Part shown: piece by piece, positions 48,735-56,900 of the stretch | Position numbering within the stretch: the first letter of the stretch is position 1 | Layout of the letters: every line of letters begins with the position of its first letter | Source of the DNA: an uncultured Corynebacterium sp. | GTDB lineage: Bacteria; Actinomycetota; Actinomycetes; Mycobacteriales; Mycobacteriaceae | NCBI GenBank assembly: GCA_946223355.1 | Contig: CAMIPB010000004.1 | Coordinates: 29,182-93,181 of the forward strand | Length of the DNA stretch: 64,000 nucleotides | Direction: 5' to 3' | Program-made: the position numbers and the translations under genes | The notes under the pieces: generated by a model | Told to the model about the DNA's origin: nothing | Database searches by the model: none | The model's input: only the letters and a program-made list of their open reading frames with translations

Positions 48735-50366
48735 CTAGACGCCTGCCGCGACGCGCATCTTGGAAATGAACTCGAGGTAATGGTTTCGAATCTCCAGAAG
48801 CGGCTGTTCCACCTTGGCCTCCGAGATTTCGGCGACTTCTTTACGCAGGGCCCGTCGCGTCCGACGTTTCACACCAGAACCGATGGCAAAACCAAATGCT
48901 CCAGTGAACAAGCCCAACACTATGCCTAACAGGATCCCGCCTATGATGAGCAAGGTTGGGTACGGCCAGCCTTCAATCTCCGGCGTGATGTCATCCATAA
49001 ACGGGGTCAGTACGCCGGGCAGGAATGCCGCAAAGAGGTACCAGCCCACACCCACCAAGGCTGCCAGGAGGGCGAGCCACTGCAACACTGAGAACACATT
49101 CCAAGCAGCCGAAGGCTGAGCGGGGAGCTTGGTCTTTGCCACCGCGCGATCTAAGTGTGAAGGCAACTGATCCACGATCTCTTCAGTGCGCGTTGCTAGC
49201 GCTGATTTCCAGCCGGTAGGAAGATCCGCGCCTAGAGCTTGGGCGTACCCACGTACGCCCTTGTTGGCCACGGCTCTGGAGGAGGCGTCGATCTCCGGCA
49301 AGGATGTGCGATGAACGCCAGTTTCGTCAGCCTCTTCGCGCAATCCCAGGCGACGCAACGGATCGGCGCGTAGATTAAGCATCCACGAAGTAACAACCCA
49401 ACCTGTCTTTTTGCCTAAACGCTTGCGGTAAGCGGCGGCAGTAGCGTCTGCAATGGTGTCCGCACCGGCTGCCTGTGCGAGGAGTTTGTCCATGTCTTTT
49501 TTCGCGGACGCTTGGCTCTTCGGGGAGTCGGCTGCTTTTACCGGCAGGCGGTCACCCTGTGGTTCGTCTTTGAGCCAGGCGGCGGACACAGTCTTCAAAT
49601 CCGCTTCGATGCGTTGCTGCTGGGCGTTGTGGTTCGCCGCGACCTTGGCAATTCCTTTGCGTAGATCTTCTATGCCCATTCCGGTTTTTGCGCTAGTAGG
49701 AATAACGCTCGCCTTTTCCAGGCCGTCTTCGATAAGCAGGCCTTTAAGAGATTCAGCAACCTTTGGGATGTCTTGCTCAAGTAGCTTGTCGGCCTTATTG
49801 AGCACCGCGAGAGTCACAGTGCCGTGGGATGCGTGTGGACGAATAAAGTCATTGTGAATAACGGAATCCGCGTACTTCTCGGGGTCGGTCACCCACACGA
49901 GCACATCGACTTTACCCACGAGTTTTGCTGCAATTTCTCGGTTAGACAGTTCAACCGAGTCAAAATCAGGCAGGTCAAGCAAGATGAGCGGACCAGCGTT
50001 CTTCGCAAAGTCTCCTGACCGGGAGCGGCGATCTTCCACTTCGAGCCAATCCAGCAACTCTTCTGAACCGTCCGGGTGCCACACTGCAGCGAGTGGCGAC
50101 GACGTGGTGGGGCGGCGTGCCGCCGCCTTGCCGAGGTCTTCGCCAACTACAGCGTTAAACAACGAAGTCTTGCCTGATCCAGTCGCGCCAAAGAAACCAA
50201 CAACCGTGTGATCGCCGGAGAGCTCACGACGCTCACTAGCTTCCTTTGCCACGCGGGTGAGTTGGTCCTGCTGTTCCTGGGTAAGGTAAACAGTTCCTAA
50301 CTCGGCCGCCTCTTTGAGCGCTGCGAGCCGGTCATTGAGAGGCACTTTCTTGCCAAATAAAGCCAT
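48735..50366 (-). CDS. Dynamin-like membrane GTPase (second of pair)
   Basis: A 543-aa protein: GTPase domain with P-loop GFFGATGSGKTSLFNAVVGE, G3 LILLDLPDFDS and G4 LNKADKLL; a helical middle; and two C-terminal membrane helices (about 410-475) after a Trp-rich turn. The pattern is that of bacterial dynamin-like/YfjP-type GTPases, which often act in pairs to remodel membranes. It starts 3 bp after the other GTPase gene, supporting a heteromeric complex. Confidence 0.8.
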   Translation of the reverse strand: MALFGKKVPLNDRLAALKEAAELGTVYLTQEQQDQLTRVAKEASERRELSGDHTVVGFFGATGSGKTSLFNAVVGEDLGKAAARRPTTSSPLAAVWHPDGSEELLDWLEVEDRRSRSGDFAKNAGPLILLDLPDFDSVELSNREIAAKLVGKVDVLVWVTDPEKYADSVIHNDFIRPHASHGTVTLAVLNKADKLLEQDIPKVAESLKGLLIEDGLEKASVIPTSAKTGMGIEDLRKGIAKVAANHNAQQQRIEADLKTVSAAWLKDEPQGDRLPVKAADSPKSQASAKKDMDKLLAQAAGADTIADATAAAYRKRLGKKTGWVVTSWMLNLRADPLRRLGLREEADETGVHRTSLPEIDASSRAVANKGVRGYAQALGADLPTGWKSALATRTEEIVDQLPSHLDRAVAKTKLPAQPSAAWNVFSVLQWLALLAALVGVGWYLFAAFLPGVLTPFMDDITPEIEGWPYPTLLIIGGILLGIVLGLFTGAFGFAIGSGVKRRTRRALRKEVAEISEAKVEQPLLEIRNHYLEFISKMRVAAGV

Positions 50367-50369
50367 GTC

Positions 50370-52202
50370 TTAGCGCTCCTTTGCTGCGTCGGTGCCGTTA
50401 GCCAACTTAGCGCTGTTACCCGTCAACCCAGTGTCACCCGTCAACCCAGCAGTGTTTCCTTGGGTTTCTTGGTTTCCTAGGTTTCCTAGGTTTCCTTGGG
50501 TGAGCACAGGCGTAGTGGCTGCGAGTACGGCGTCGGAAAGCTCGGTAGAGCTAGTTCCACCTGAAAGGCGCTCGGTGACCTCGTTGTAGCGTGCGCGCTC
50601 GGCATCAAATAGGGCGGTGACGCGGGCGTCGAGATCCTCGCGTGCGCGCTTGGCCATGCGGCGCACGTTTTCCTCGCCGAAGATAGTCTCCAGCAACTTT
50701 TGACCAACCACAGCGGAACCACCGGCGATTGCCACCTCGCCACCGGTTAGGCCTGCGGTGGACGCAAAAACAACAATCATCAACGCTACCGTCAGCACGT
50801 TCAATCCAGCGGACAAAATACGCGCCTTCATGCGCTTATCCGCTGCATTTTCTTGGATGAAGTCCATCAAATCAGACTGCCAGTCACGCACCAACTGCGC
50901 GGCTTGCTCCTCGATGTCAGTGCTGGCTTGTGCCAACGCGGGGTTTGCTTCATCGCGCAAGCGTGGCGCCATGGTACCCAGGTTGCCCCAGCTTCGAGTC
51001 GCGGCTGTTTCTGCGGCATCGACAATTACGGCGTGCAACCCCTCTTCAATTTCGGTCTCCACCTCACGCACCGGTGCTGGTTTGCCAGTGATGAATGACC
51101 CAATTTTGTCCAGTGCTACCGAATACCAGCGCTCAATCGTGCGGAATGCATCAGAGGTGCCCACAAAATCCTGCCAGCGCTGCATAACCTCTTTACGAAG
51201 CAAATTGCCGTCACTTGTGGCATCAATGACCTGTTCGCGCGCCCTGGTAAACGCGTTATCAAAAGTTTCGTTGAGTTGAGCAGCGCGTTCCTCTTCCCGT
51301 TGCTTTTCTTCCGATAGCTCATTGACGCTTCCGCCCAGCTTCGCCACCGCGCCCGCCACAGTTTTTGCCGCCATTTCTCGACGCGCTGCTGCATCAGCTG
51401 CCAACCGGTGCAGGTGCTCCCGCAGTTCGGTGACGGCGGCGTCGGGAAGCATGCCGTCGGCTAGCTCGGAGTGAGGAACAACAAAAAACTCAGCTTCGCC
51501 CAAGCCGGCGTCCGTCATCATGCGACGCAAATCGTCCGGAACGGTAGCCATCGCGTCTTCATCCACGCGGTTGAGAACAACGATGACCTCAATATTGCGG
51601 CCTGCGGCGTCATTGAGGAAATTCCACACCAAGTTATCCGCGTACCGTGCCGGCGTTGTCACAAACAGCCACAAGTCCGCGGCAGCCAACAACTGGCCAG
51701 CGAGCTCACGATTGCGATCGTCAATAGAGTCAAAGTCCGGTGCATCCAACAACGCCAGGCCCTGGGTGATCGCATCTGTGCTTACCACACGCAGCGACGT
51801 CGCCGAAGGGTTTGCGCCCGCTTCACCTTGCTCGCGCGCCAAACCCGGCAGGACCTCACCAGAATTGAACCAGTCAGAGTCCTCAGGGTGGGACACCAGC
51901 ACCGGCTGACGCGTCGTCGGCCGAATAACACCCGGTGTTGTCACAGGCTTACCGACGACCCCATTAACCAGCGTCGATTTACCACTACCCGTCGATCCAC
52001 CCACAACGCCCAGCAAGGGAGCATCCGCGTTCTTGAGACGCGGGATGATGTAGTCGTCTATCTGCGCCACCAACGCGGAAGCCTTGACAGCTGCTTCCTC
52101 GTTAGACACAAAGGTGGCAGCGGCCAGCTTGTCACGCAGCGCGGCTACAGATGCATAAGAGGCTGCAGCAGGTGCCGAGTTTTTGCTACTAGATTCATTC
52201 AC
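50370..52202 (-). CDS. Dynamin-like membrane GTPase (first of pair)
   Basis: A 610-aa protein: P-loop GVVGGSTGSGKSTLVNGVVG near residue 65, G3 LALLDAPDFDSIDDRN, G4 VLNRVDEDA; long helical region; a hydrophobic pair near 465-510 (GLNVLTVALMIVVFASTAGL). The C-terminal 45 residues are low-complexity, formed by tandem DNA repeats. It is followed by the second GTPase and preceded by a PrsW protease gene, all on one strand with small gaps. Function in membrane fusion, fission or repair is inferred. Confidence 0.8.
   Translation of the reverse strand: MNESSSKNSAPAAASYASVAALRDKLAAATFVSNEEAAVKASALVAQIDDYIIPRLKNADAPLLGVVGGSTGSGKSTLVNGVVGKPVTTPGVIRPTTRQPVLVSHPEDSDWFNSGEVLPGLAREQGEAGANPSATSLRVVSTDAITQGLALLDAPDFDSIDDRNRELAGQLLAAADLWLFVTTPARYADNLVWNFLNDAAGRNIEVIVVLNRVDEDAMATVPDDLRRMMTDAGLGEAEFFVVPHSELADGMLPDAAVTELREHLHRLAADAAARREMAAKTVAGAVAKLGGSVNELSEEKQREEERAAQLNETFDNAFTRAREQVIDATSDGNLLRKEVMQRWQDFVGTSDAFRTIERWYSVALDKIGSFITGKPAPVREVETEIEEGLHAVIVDAAETAATRSWGNLGTMAPRLRDEANPALAQASTDIEEQAAQLVRDWQSDLMDFIQENAADKRMKARILSAGLNVLTVALMIVVFASTAGLTGGEVAIAGGSAVVGQKLLETIFGEENVRRMAKRAREDLDARVTALFDAERARYNEVTERLSGGTSSTELSDAVLAATTPVLTQGNLGNLGNQETQGNTAGLTGDTGLTGNSAKLANGTDAAKER
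50415..50498 (-). repeat. Tandem repeats in the 3' end of the GTPase gene
   Basis: Two 18-bp units (50415-50432, 50433-50450) encode TGLTGN-type repeats, and five 9-bp units (50454-50498) encode QGN, LGN, LGN and variants. All units are multiples of three, so the frame is kept. Confidence 0.85.
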
Positions 52203-52229
52203 ACACTCTATTGTTACAGACTTGGAGGA

Positions 52230-53111
52230 TTAGACGCGCTGTTCCAGACTTGGTTGGTAGCTGTAGGACTCGTCTTCGCGGGCCAGAACGAAACTACGGC
52301 GGCAAATATAGGCCACCGCCGTGTACATCACGATGCAGATAATGACGTTTTTTACAGCAAAACTTGTCAACGAGCCCATCATATAGTTCCAGCCAAAGTG
52401 GAGAATAAAGGCGAGCGCAAGCCAGGAGAGCGCAGTAACGATGCGCCACGTGATGGTTTTGTGTGCAGCATAGATCGCCCAGCCGATTCCCCAACCCGCG
52501 ATAGCAGTAAAAGAGATGTGTAGGAAGGGCCCAACGAAGATTCGGGAAATCCAGGTGCCCAACATGCCCTGGAAATCTGAAGTCAGGCTCATTACACCGC
52601 CCGTGGCGCCGTACAGAATGTTTTCAAACGTCTCAAACCCCAACCCAACTACAGCGCCCACGACGGCTCCGTGCCAAGGACGGTTAAGCACTCGGTATGA
52701 AAACAGAACAAATACCACTCCGAGAGCCTTTGCAGCTTCTTCTGGGTACGCACCGCTCCACGAAGCCATTGCTTGATGCCAGCCCGTGTAGTTACTGAGC
52801 TGCATCACTGCCATCGCAGAGGGAAATACGAACAACAAACTTGCGCCCGCACCCCAGGTCAGCGCGGCAATGATCCATCCTGTGCTGACCCAGCCATGAT
52901 CCTTCACATGCGCCTGTTGCCTAGCGCCCGGGAAAGCTGGACCGAGCAGGCGCAACAACGCTAGAATCACAGCGATATACAACGCTGAAAACAGCACACT
53001 CAAAGCGCTCACCCATGGCGAAAACACAGCAGAGGACACACCCAAAAACAGCATGACCGCAAGCCCCGGAACGATGAGGCACCACATGGCGATGAAAAAT
53101 AGTCTGCTCAT
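52230..53111 (-). CDS. PrsW-family intramembrane metalloprotease
   Basis: A 293-aa polytopic protein. PrsW motifs are present: PEEAAKALGVVFVLF (EExxK), LGFETFENILYG and FVGPFLHISFTAIAGWGIG with His. In Bacillus PrsW cleaves an anti-sigma factor; here no anti-sigma gene is adjacent. It sits in a tight series: 4 bp after an unknown membrane-protein gene and 27 bp before the GTPase pair, suggesting a shared membrane-stress role. Confidence 0.87.
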   Translation of the reverse strand: MSRLFFIAMWCLIVPGLAVMLFLGVSSAVFSPWVSALSVLFSALYIAVILALLRLLGPAFPGARQQAHVKDHGWVSTGWIIAALTWGAGASLLFVFPSAMAVMQLSNYTGWHQAMASWSGAYPEEAAKALGVVFVLFSYRVLNRPWHGAVVGAVVGLGFETFENILYGATGGVMSLTSDFQGMLGTWISRIFVGPFLHISFTAIAGWGIGWAIYAAHKTITWRIVTALSWLALAFILHFGWNYMMGSLTSFAVKNVIICIVMYTAVAYICRRSFVLAREDESYSYQPSLEQRV

Positions 53112-53115
53112 ATTG

Positions 53116-53742
53116 CTACGCTTCCCTCACTGGGATTTTCGCATCCCGTAGCTTCGGAATCTTTAACTCAGGCGTACCTTTAAGGTTTTTCAGTTCCTTC
53201 TTTATCTCCGCGGGAAGGGGTTTGCCAGCTAGTTCCGCCCACACGTCGCTGGCAACCGGCAGCATAGTTTTACCGGGCCCTTGCACGATCGCGAGCATGA
53301 TCTTTCCCTCGTGCTCGCCTTCGCCGTCATGCAAGATAGCCAGCGCAGAAGAGGTTTTATCTACCACCGCCTGGGTGTTGCCGTGGGTGAACAAGGGGCC
53401 GTCGGAAAGCTTGCCGTCCAGGCGCGCGTGTGCACGCAAAGCCCGGCGAAGAGCTTTTTCCTTGTCCTTCGGTGCTTGGGTGACCATCGTGGACACCTTG
53501 GCGCCGACGCAACTGTAGCCCCACCCTGTTTGAGAAGCAGGGGTAAATGCGCATCGTTGTGATTCCACTGGAACTTTCCACGGTTCCATCGGTGAGCCCA
53601 GGACCACCGGTTCAAACTCAGGTTTCTTGTCCGGCAGCGCAAATAACACGAGACTCGGAATCAAGAATACGGCCAACGCAAAAGAGCACACGGTCCAAAA
53701 ATAGCCGCGCGCCGGCGCAGGTTGGAAGCGGTATCTCGACAT
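53116..53742 (-). CDS. Hypothetical single-pass membrane protein
   Basis: A 208-aa protein with one N-terminal helix (YFWTVCSFALAVFLIPSLVL) and an extracytoplasmic domain with two Cys (SQRCAFTPASQTGWGYSCVG) and a Lys/Pro-rich tail. I recognise no family. It is first in the unit with the PrsW protease and two GTPases, so it could be a PrsW substrate or sensor (inference). Confidence 0.6.
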   Translation of the reverse strand: MSRYRFQPAPARGYFWTVCSFALAVFLIPSLVLFALPDKKPEFEPVVLGSPMEPWKVPVESQRCAFTPASQTGWGYSCVGAKVSTMVTQAPKDKEKALRRALRAHARLDGKLSDGPLFTHGNTQAVVDKTSSALAILHDGEGEHEGKIMLAIVQGPGKTMLPVASDVWAELAGKPLPAEIKKELKNLKGTPELKIPKLRDAKIPVREA

Positions 53743-53850
53743 GCCCCAACCTTAACCCACCATCAAGACATAGCCCCTTTTTCCCGCCCTACATGCAAAT
53801 TGTGCCAGAACTGGCCCGCATGTCTGGGGCATCTACTAAGTTGGGGAGCT

Positions 53851-55803
53851 ATGAAGGATTTGTACCAGTTTGTCAATGGCCCTTGGCTGAAGTCGCACGT
53901 CATCCCATCGGATAGGGGAGTAGATGGCACGTTCCACGCCCTGCGTGACCAAGCGGAGGAGGACGTGCATGCGATTGTGCAGGCTGATTCCGGCCGAGCG
54001 GGCACGTTGTATTCCTCATTCATGGACACTGACGGCGTAAACGGCGCTGGCATGGAACCCTTGCGTGAGGATCTTGATGCCCTCGCTGTCGTAGATATCG
54101 ATGAGCTCGCGGAAGCTTTCGGGCGTCTTGAGCGCCTCGGCGTCGGTGCGCCAGTGACATTTTGGGTGGAAAAAGACTCCGGATCTGAAGAAGCGCTGGC
54201 TTATATCATTCAGTCTGGCCTGGGGCTTCCCGACGAGGCCTATTACCGCGACCCCGCGCACACCGAGACATTGGAAGCATACGGCGCCCATGTTGAGCGC
54301 ATGCTCGGTTTCATCGACCAATCACGGCTGTTTGGGTTGCCTGCCGACGTCGCCGCGCAGCGCATTGTCGCCTTGGAAAAGGATATCGCTGCTGGGCATT
54401 GGGACGTAGTATCCACCAGAGACGCGGTAAAAACATATAATCCAACTGATTTTTCCGAGCTTCCCGACGTCATCCAACGCATGCTTCGAGCAGGTGGGCT
54501 GCCTGAACACCGCGTAGTGAACATGATGCCGTCTTACCAGGAGCATCTGGCCCAGCTATTTACCGCGGACCGTATCGCGGATTGGCAGCTGTGGGGAACG
54601 TGGAACATCCTTCGCTCGCGCGCTGGCGTCTTGCCGGAAGAGGTTGGAAGGGCCAACTTTGAGTTCTACGGTACGAAGCTTTCAGGCGCTACCGAGCAGC
54701 GTGACCGTTGGAAGCGCGGTGTCGGCCTAGCGGAATCGATGGTGGGGCAGGAAATCGGAAAGATTTTTGTGGACCGCCATTTCCCTGCGTCAAGCAAGAA
54801 GGACATGCTTGAACTGGTTGATTATCTCACCGCTGCATACCGTGAACGCATCAGCGCCCTAGAGTGGATGACTCCGGAAACGCGGGAACGTGCACTGGAG
54901 AAGCTAGGCAAGTTTAAAGCGAAAATTGGCTATCCGGATGTGTGGCGTGACTACTCTGCGCTGGATTTTTCTGCAAACGGATCGGACCTGTTGGATAACG
55001 TTCGAAAGGGCGCCGCATTCAGCCACGATTATGAGCTGGCCAAAATTGGAAAGCCGGCGGACCGCGATGAATGGTTCAGCACACCGCAAACGGTGAACGC
55101 CTTTTACAATCCAGTGGTCAATGACATCACATTCCCCGCAGCAATTCTGCGCTCACCGTTTTACAGCCCCGAAGCAGACGCAGCGGAGAATTTCGGTGCT
55201 ATCGGCGCCGTCATTGGGCACGAGATTGGCCACGGTTTTGATGACCAAGGCTCGCAATACGATGGCATAGGTAATTTAAACTCCTGGTGGACCGATGAAG
55301 ACCGCGCTGCGTTTGAACAGCTCACCGCCAAACTAGTGGAGCAGTACGACGGCCTCGTACCTTCCGTACTGAAAGCTACTGCTGACTCCGCGGATGACAA
55401 CCAGCAGCCGGGTGTCAACGGTGAGTTCACGCTCGGTGAGAACATCGGTGACCTCGGTGGATTAGGAATCGCCGTGGTTGCGTACCGCAATTACTTGGCG
55501 GATAAAGGCTTAGACTTTGACTCGTCCCCAACCGCGCCGTTTAATGTCGAAGGTGCGAACCCTGCGTTGTACGAGCAGGAATACAACGGTTTGCAGCGCC
55601 TGTTCTTGTCTTGGGCAAGCGTGTGGCGCACAGCGATTCGACCAGAGATGGCAAAGCAGTACCTTGCCATTGATCCTCACTCACCGGCCGAGTTTAGGTG
55701 TAACCAAATTGCTTCCAACATCGCTGAGTTCTACGAAGCTTTCGAGGTCCCTGAAGATTCGCCGATGTATCTTGCCCCAGAACACCGGGTGACAATCTGG
55801 TAG
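53851..55803 (+). CDS. M13-family (neprilysin/PepO-like) metallopeptidase
   Basis: A 650-aa zinc peptidase from ATG 53851, which has GGGGAG upstream; the frame is open further back but without resemblance. M13 landmarks: NGPWLK at the N terminus, NAFYNPVVNDITFPAAIL, zinc motif GHEIGHGFDDQG, third ligand in GENIGDLGGLG, and a terminal RVTIW where most members have a CxxW. There is no signal peptide, so it is cytoplasmic and cleaves peptides. Confidence 0.92.
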   Translation: MKDLYQFVNGPWLKSHVIPSDRGVDGTFHALRDQAEEDVHAIVQADSGRAGTLYSSFMDTDGVNGAGMEPLREDLDALAVVDIDELAEAFGRLERLGVGAPVTFWVEKDSGSEEALAYIIQSGLGLPDEAYYRDPAHTETLEAYGAHVERMLGFIDQSRLFGLPADVAAQRIVALEKDIAAGHWDVVSTRDAVKTYNPTDFSELPDVIQRMLRAGGLPEHRVVNMMPSYQEHLAQLFTADRIADWQLWGTWNILRSRAGVLPEEVGRANFEFYGTKLSGATEQRDRWKRGVGLAESMVGQEIGKIFVDRHFPASSKKDMLELVDYLTAAYRERISALEWMTPETRERALEKLGKFKAKIGYPDVWRDYSALDFSANGSDLLDNVRKGAAFSHDYELAKIGKPADRDEWFSTPQTVNAFYNPVVNDITFPAAILRSPFYSPEADAAENFGAIGAVIGHEIGHGFDDQGSQYDGIGNLNSWWTDEDRAAFEQLTAKLVEQYDGLVPSVLKATADSADDNQQPGVNGEFTLGENIGDLGGLGIAVVAYRNYLADKGLDFDSSPTAPFNVEGANPALYEQEYNGLQRLFLSWASVWRTAIRPEMAKQYLAIDPHSPAEFRCNQIASNIAEFYEAFEVPEDSPMYLAPEHRVTIW

Positions 55804-55850
55804 CCGGCCCACCGGATGGTTGCCAGCCCATCGTGCATAAACTAAAACCC

Positions 55851-56816
55851 ATGAGTGAGAACACCCAGTCACGTGAAACAGCGGAACATTCGAGCGAATC
55901 TGCTGATTCCATCGAAGCGCGCCAGCGAGCTGCTTTCCGCATCGGCGGCCAAGAACAGGGGCTAAGTGCCCAGGAACAACTTGAACAAATCACGTCGTAC
56001 CTGGAAGCACACTACACGCTGCCTGACTTCACCCCACCGTGGAGAGGCGGATCGGGCGACCCAACCCCCGCCGATAATTACTGCGCCCGTCTACCTGATC
56101 GCATCTCGCACGCCGCGATGCTGCAGCTGGGCAGCGGGGTGGATCATGCGATGCCGGGTGTTGCGTTCGTCGACAAGCATGTGGACGTTGAAGATCTCAC
56201 TTTAGCCGACGCTGCCGCGACCCCAGCGCAGTTATTCACTCCGCACGATCCTTCTGAGACATGGGTGATTTCGCTACATTCTGGTGGCTGGTGGCGCGGT
56301 GGGTCAAGCGCGATGGAGATGCAGTGGCGCCCCGAGGTTGCGGCAGTCGCTTCGCTGTCGCACGCCCGCTGTCTTGACCTTGATTATCCGCTCGCGCCGC
56401 AACACACCATCGCTGATATGAACTCCGCAGTTACTGCTGCCGTCGACTGCGCCCGTGCACAAGGCGCCGCGACTATCGTGTTGTGGGGCTATTCCTCGGG
56501 TGCGGCGTTGGCATTGCTCAACGCCCCGCTTGCCGACGCCCTCGTGTTCACCTACCCCGATTTCTCCTCCGTTGCGGGACTTCCCGAAGACGTGCGCGCT
56601 GGTCACTCCATCCCGGATAATCCTTGGGACCTTGTTCCTGACCAGGCTGCCGGTTCAGCGTTTGTGCAGTTCGCGCTCGAAGATGAAATTGCTAGCCGCT
56701 CTCGCACTACTACTGCGCAGAGGGTCAGCGATTATGTTTCGACCCATCGCGTTGCCACTCCTGAGGTGACCCGCCGGCGTGTCCGCGATGTAGCCACATT
56801 CGTCGCGGGGCTCTAA
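55851..56816 (+). CDS. Alpha/beta hydrolase (HSL/esterase type)
   Basis: A 321-aa hydrolase from ATG 55851, with TAAACT 7 nt upstream. The oxyanion motif is ISLHSGGWWRGGSS (HGG-like), the nucleophile lies in LWGYSSGAALALLN (GYSSG), and a late Asp/His region is less clear. It is like alpha/beta-hydrolase-3 esterases, though the variant HSGGW and missing clear His make the activity uncertain. It has no signal peptide. Confidence 0.75.
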   Translation: MSENTQSRETAEHSSESADSIEARQRAAFRIGGQEQGLSAQEQLEQITSYLEAHYTLPDFTPPWRGGSGDPTPADNYCARLPDRISHAAMLQLGSGVDHAMPGVAFVDKHVDVEDLTLADAAATPAQLFTPHDPSETWVISLHSGGWWRGGSSAMEMQWRPEVAAVASLSHARCLDLDYPLAPQHTIADMNSAVTAAVDCARAQGAATIVLWGYSSGAALALLNAPLADALVFTYPDFSSVAGLPEDVRAGHSIPDNPWDLVPDQAAGSAFVQFALEDEIASRSRTTTAQRVSDYVSTHRVATPEVTRRRVRDVATFVAGL

Positions 56817-56852
56817 CCAGGTCTTGCCGCACAAACCAGGTCGTGCCGCACA
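56815..56852 (+). repeat. 19-bp tandem repeat after the hydrolase gene
   Basis: AACCAGGTCTTGCCGCACA (56815-56833) and AACCAGGTCGTGCCGCACA (56834-56852) follow directly from the stop codon. Their TGCCGCACA parts form the left arm of the hairpin below. Confidence 0.85.
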
Positions 56853-56883
56853 CCCATGTCTGCGGCCCCTTCCGTGTGCGGCA
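56844..56883. terminator. Bidirectional hairpin between the hydrolase and emb genes
   Basis: TGCCGCACAC (56844-56853) pairs perfectly with GTGTGCGGCA (56874-56883) over a 20-nt loop, between convergent genes. No long U-tract. Likely ends transcription of both operons. Confidence 0.6.
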
Positions 56884-56900
56884 GGGCTAGCTAGGGCTAA

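Noticed and set aside
51471..52523. 350-codon plus-strand frame
   Set aside because: Lies antisense to the dynamin-like GTPase gene with its P-loop and G motifs; the translation is Arg/Gln/His-rich without domains, a shadow of GC-rich codons.
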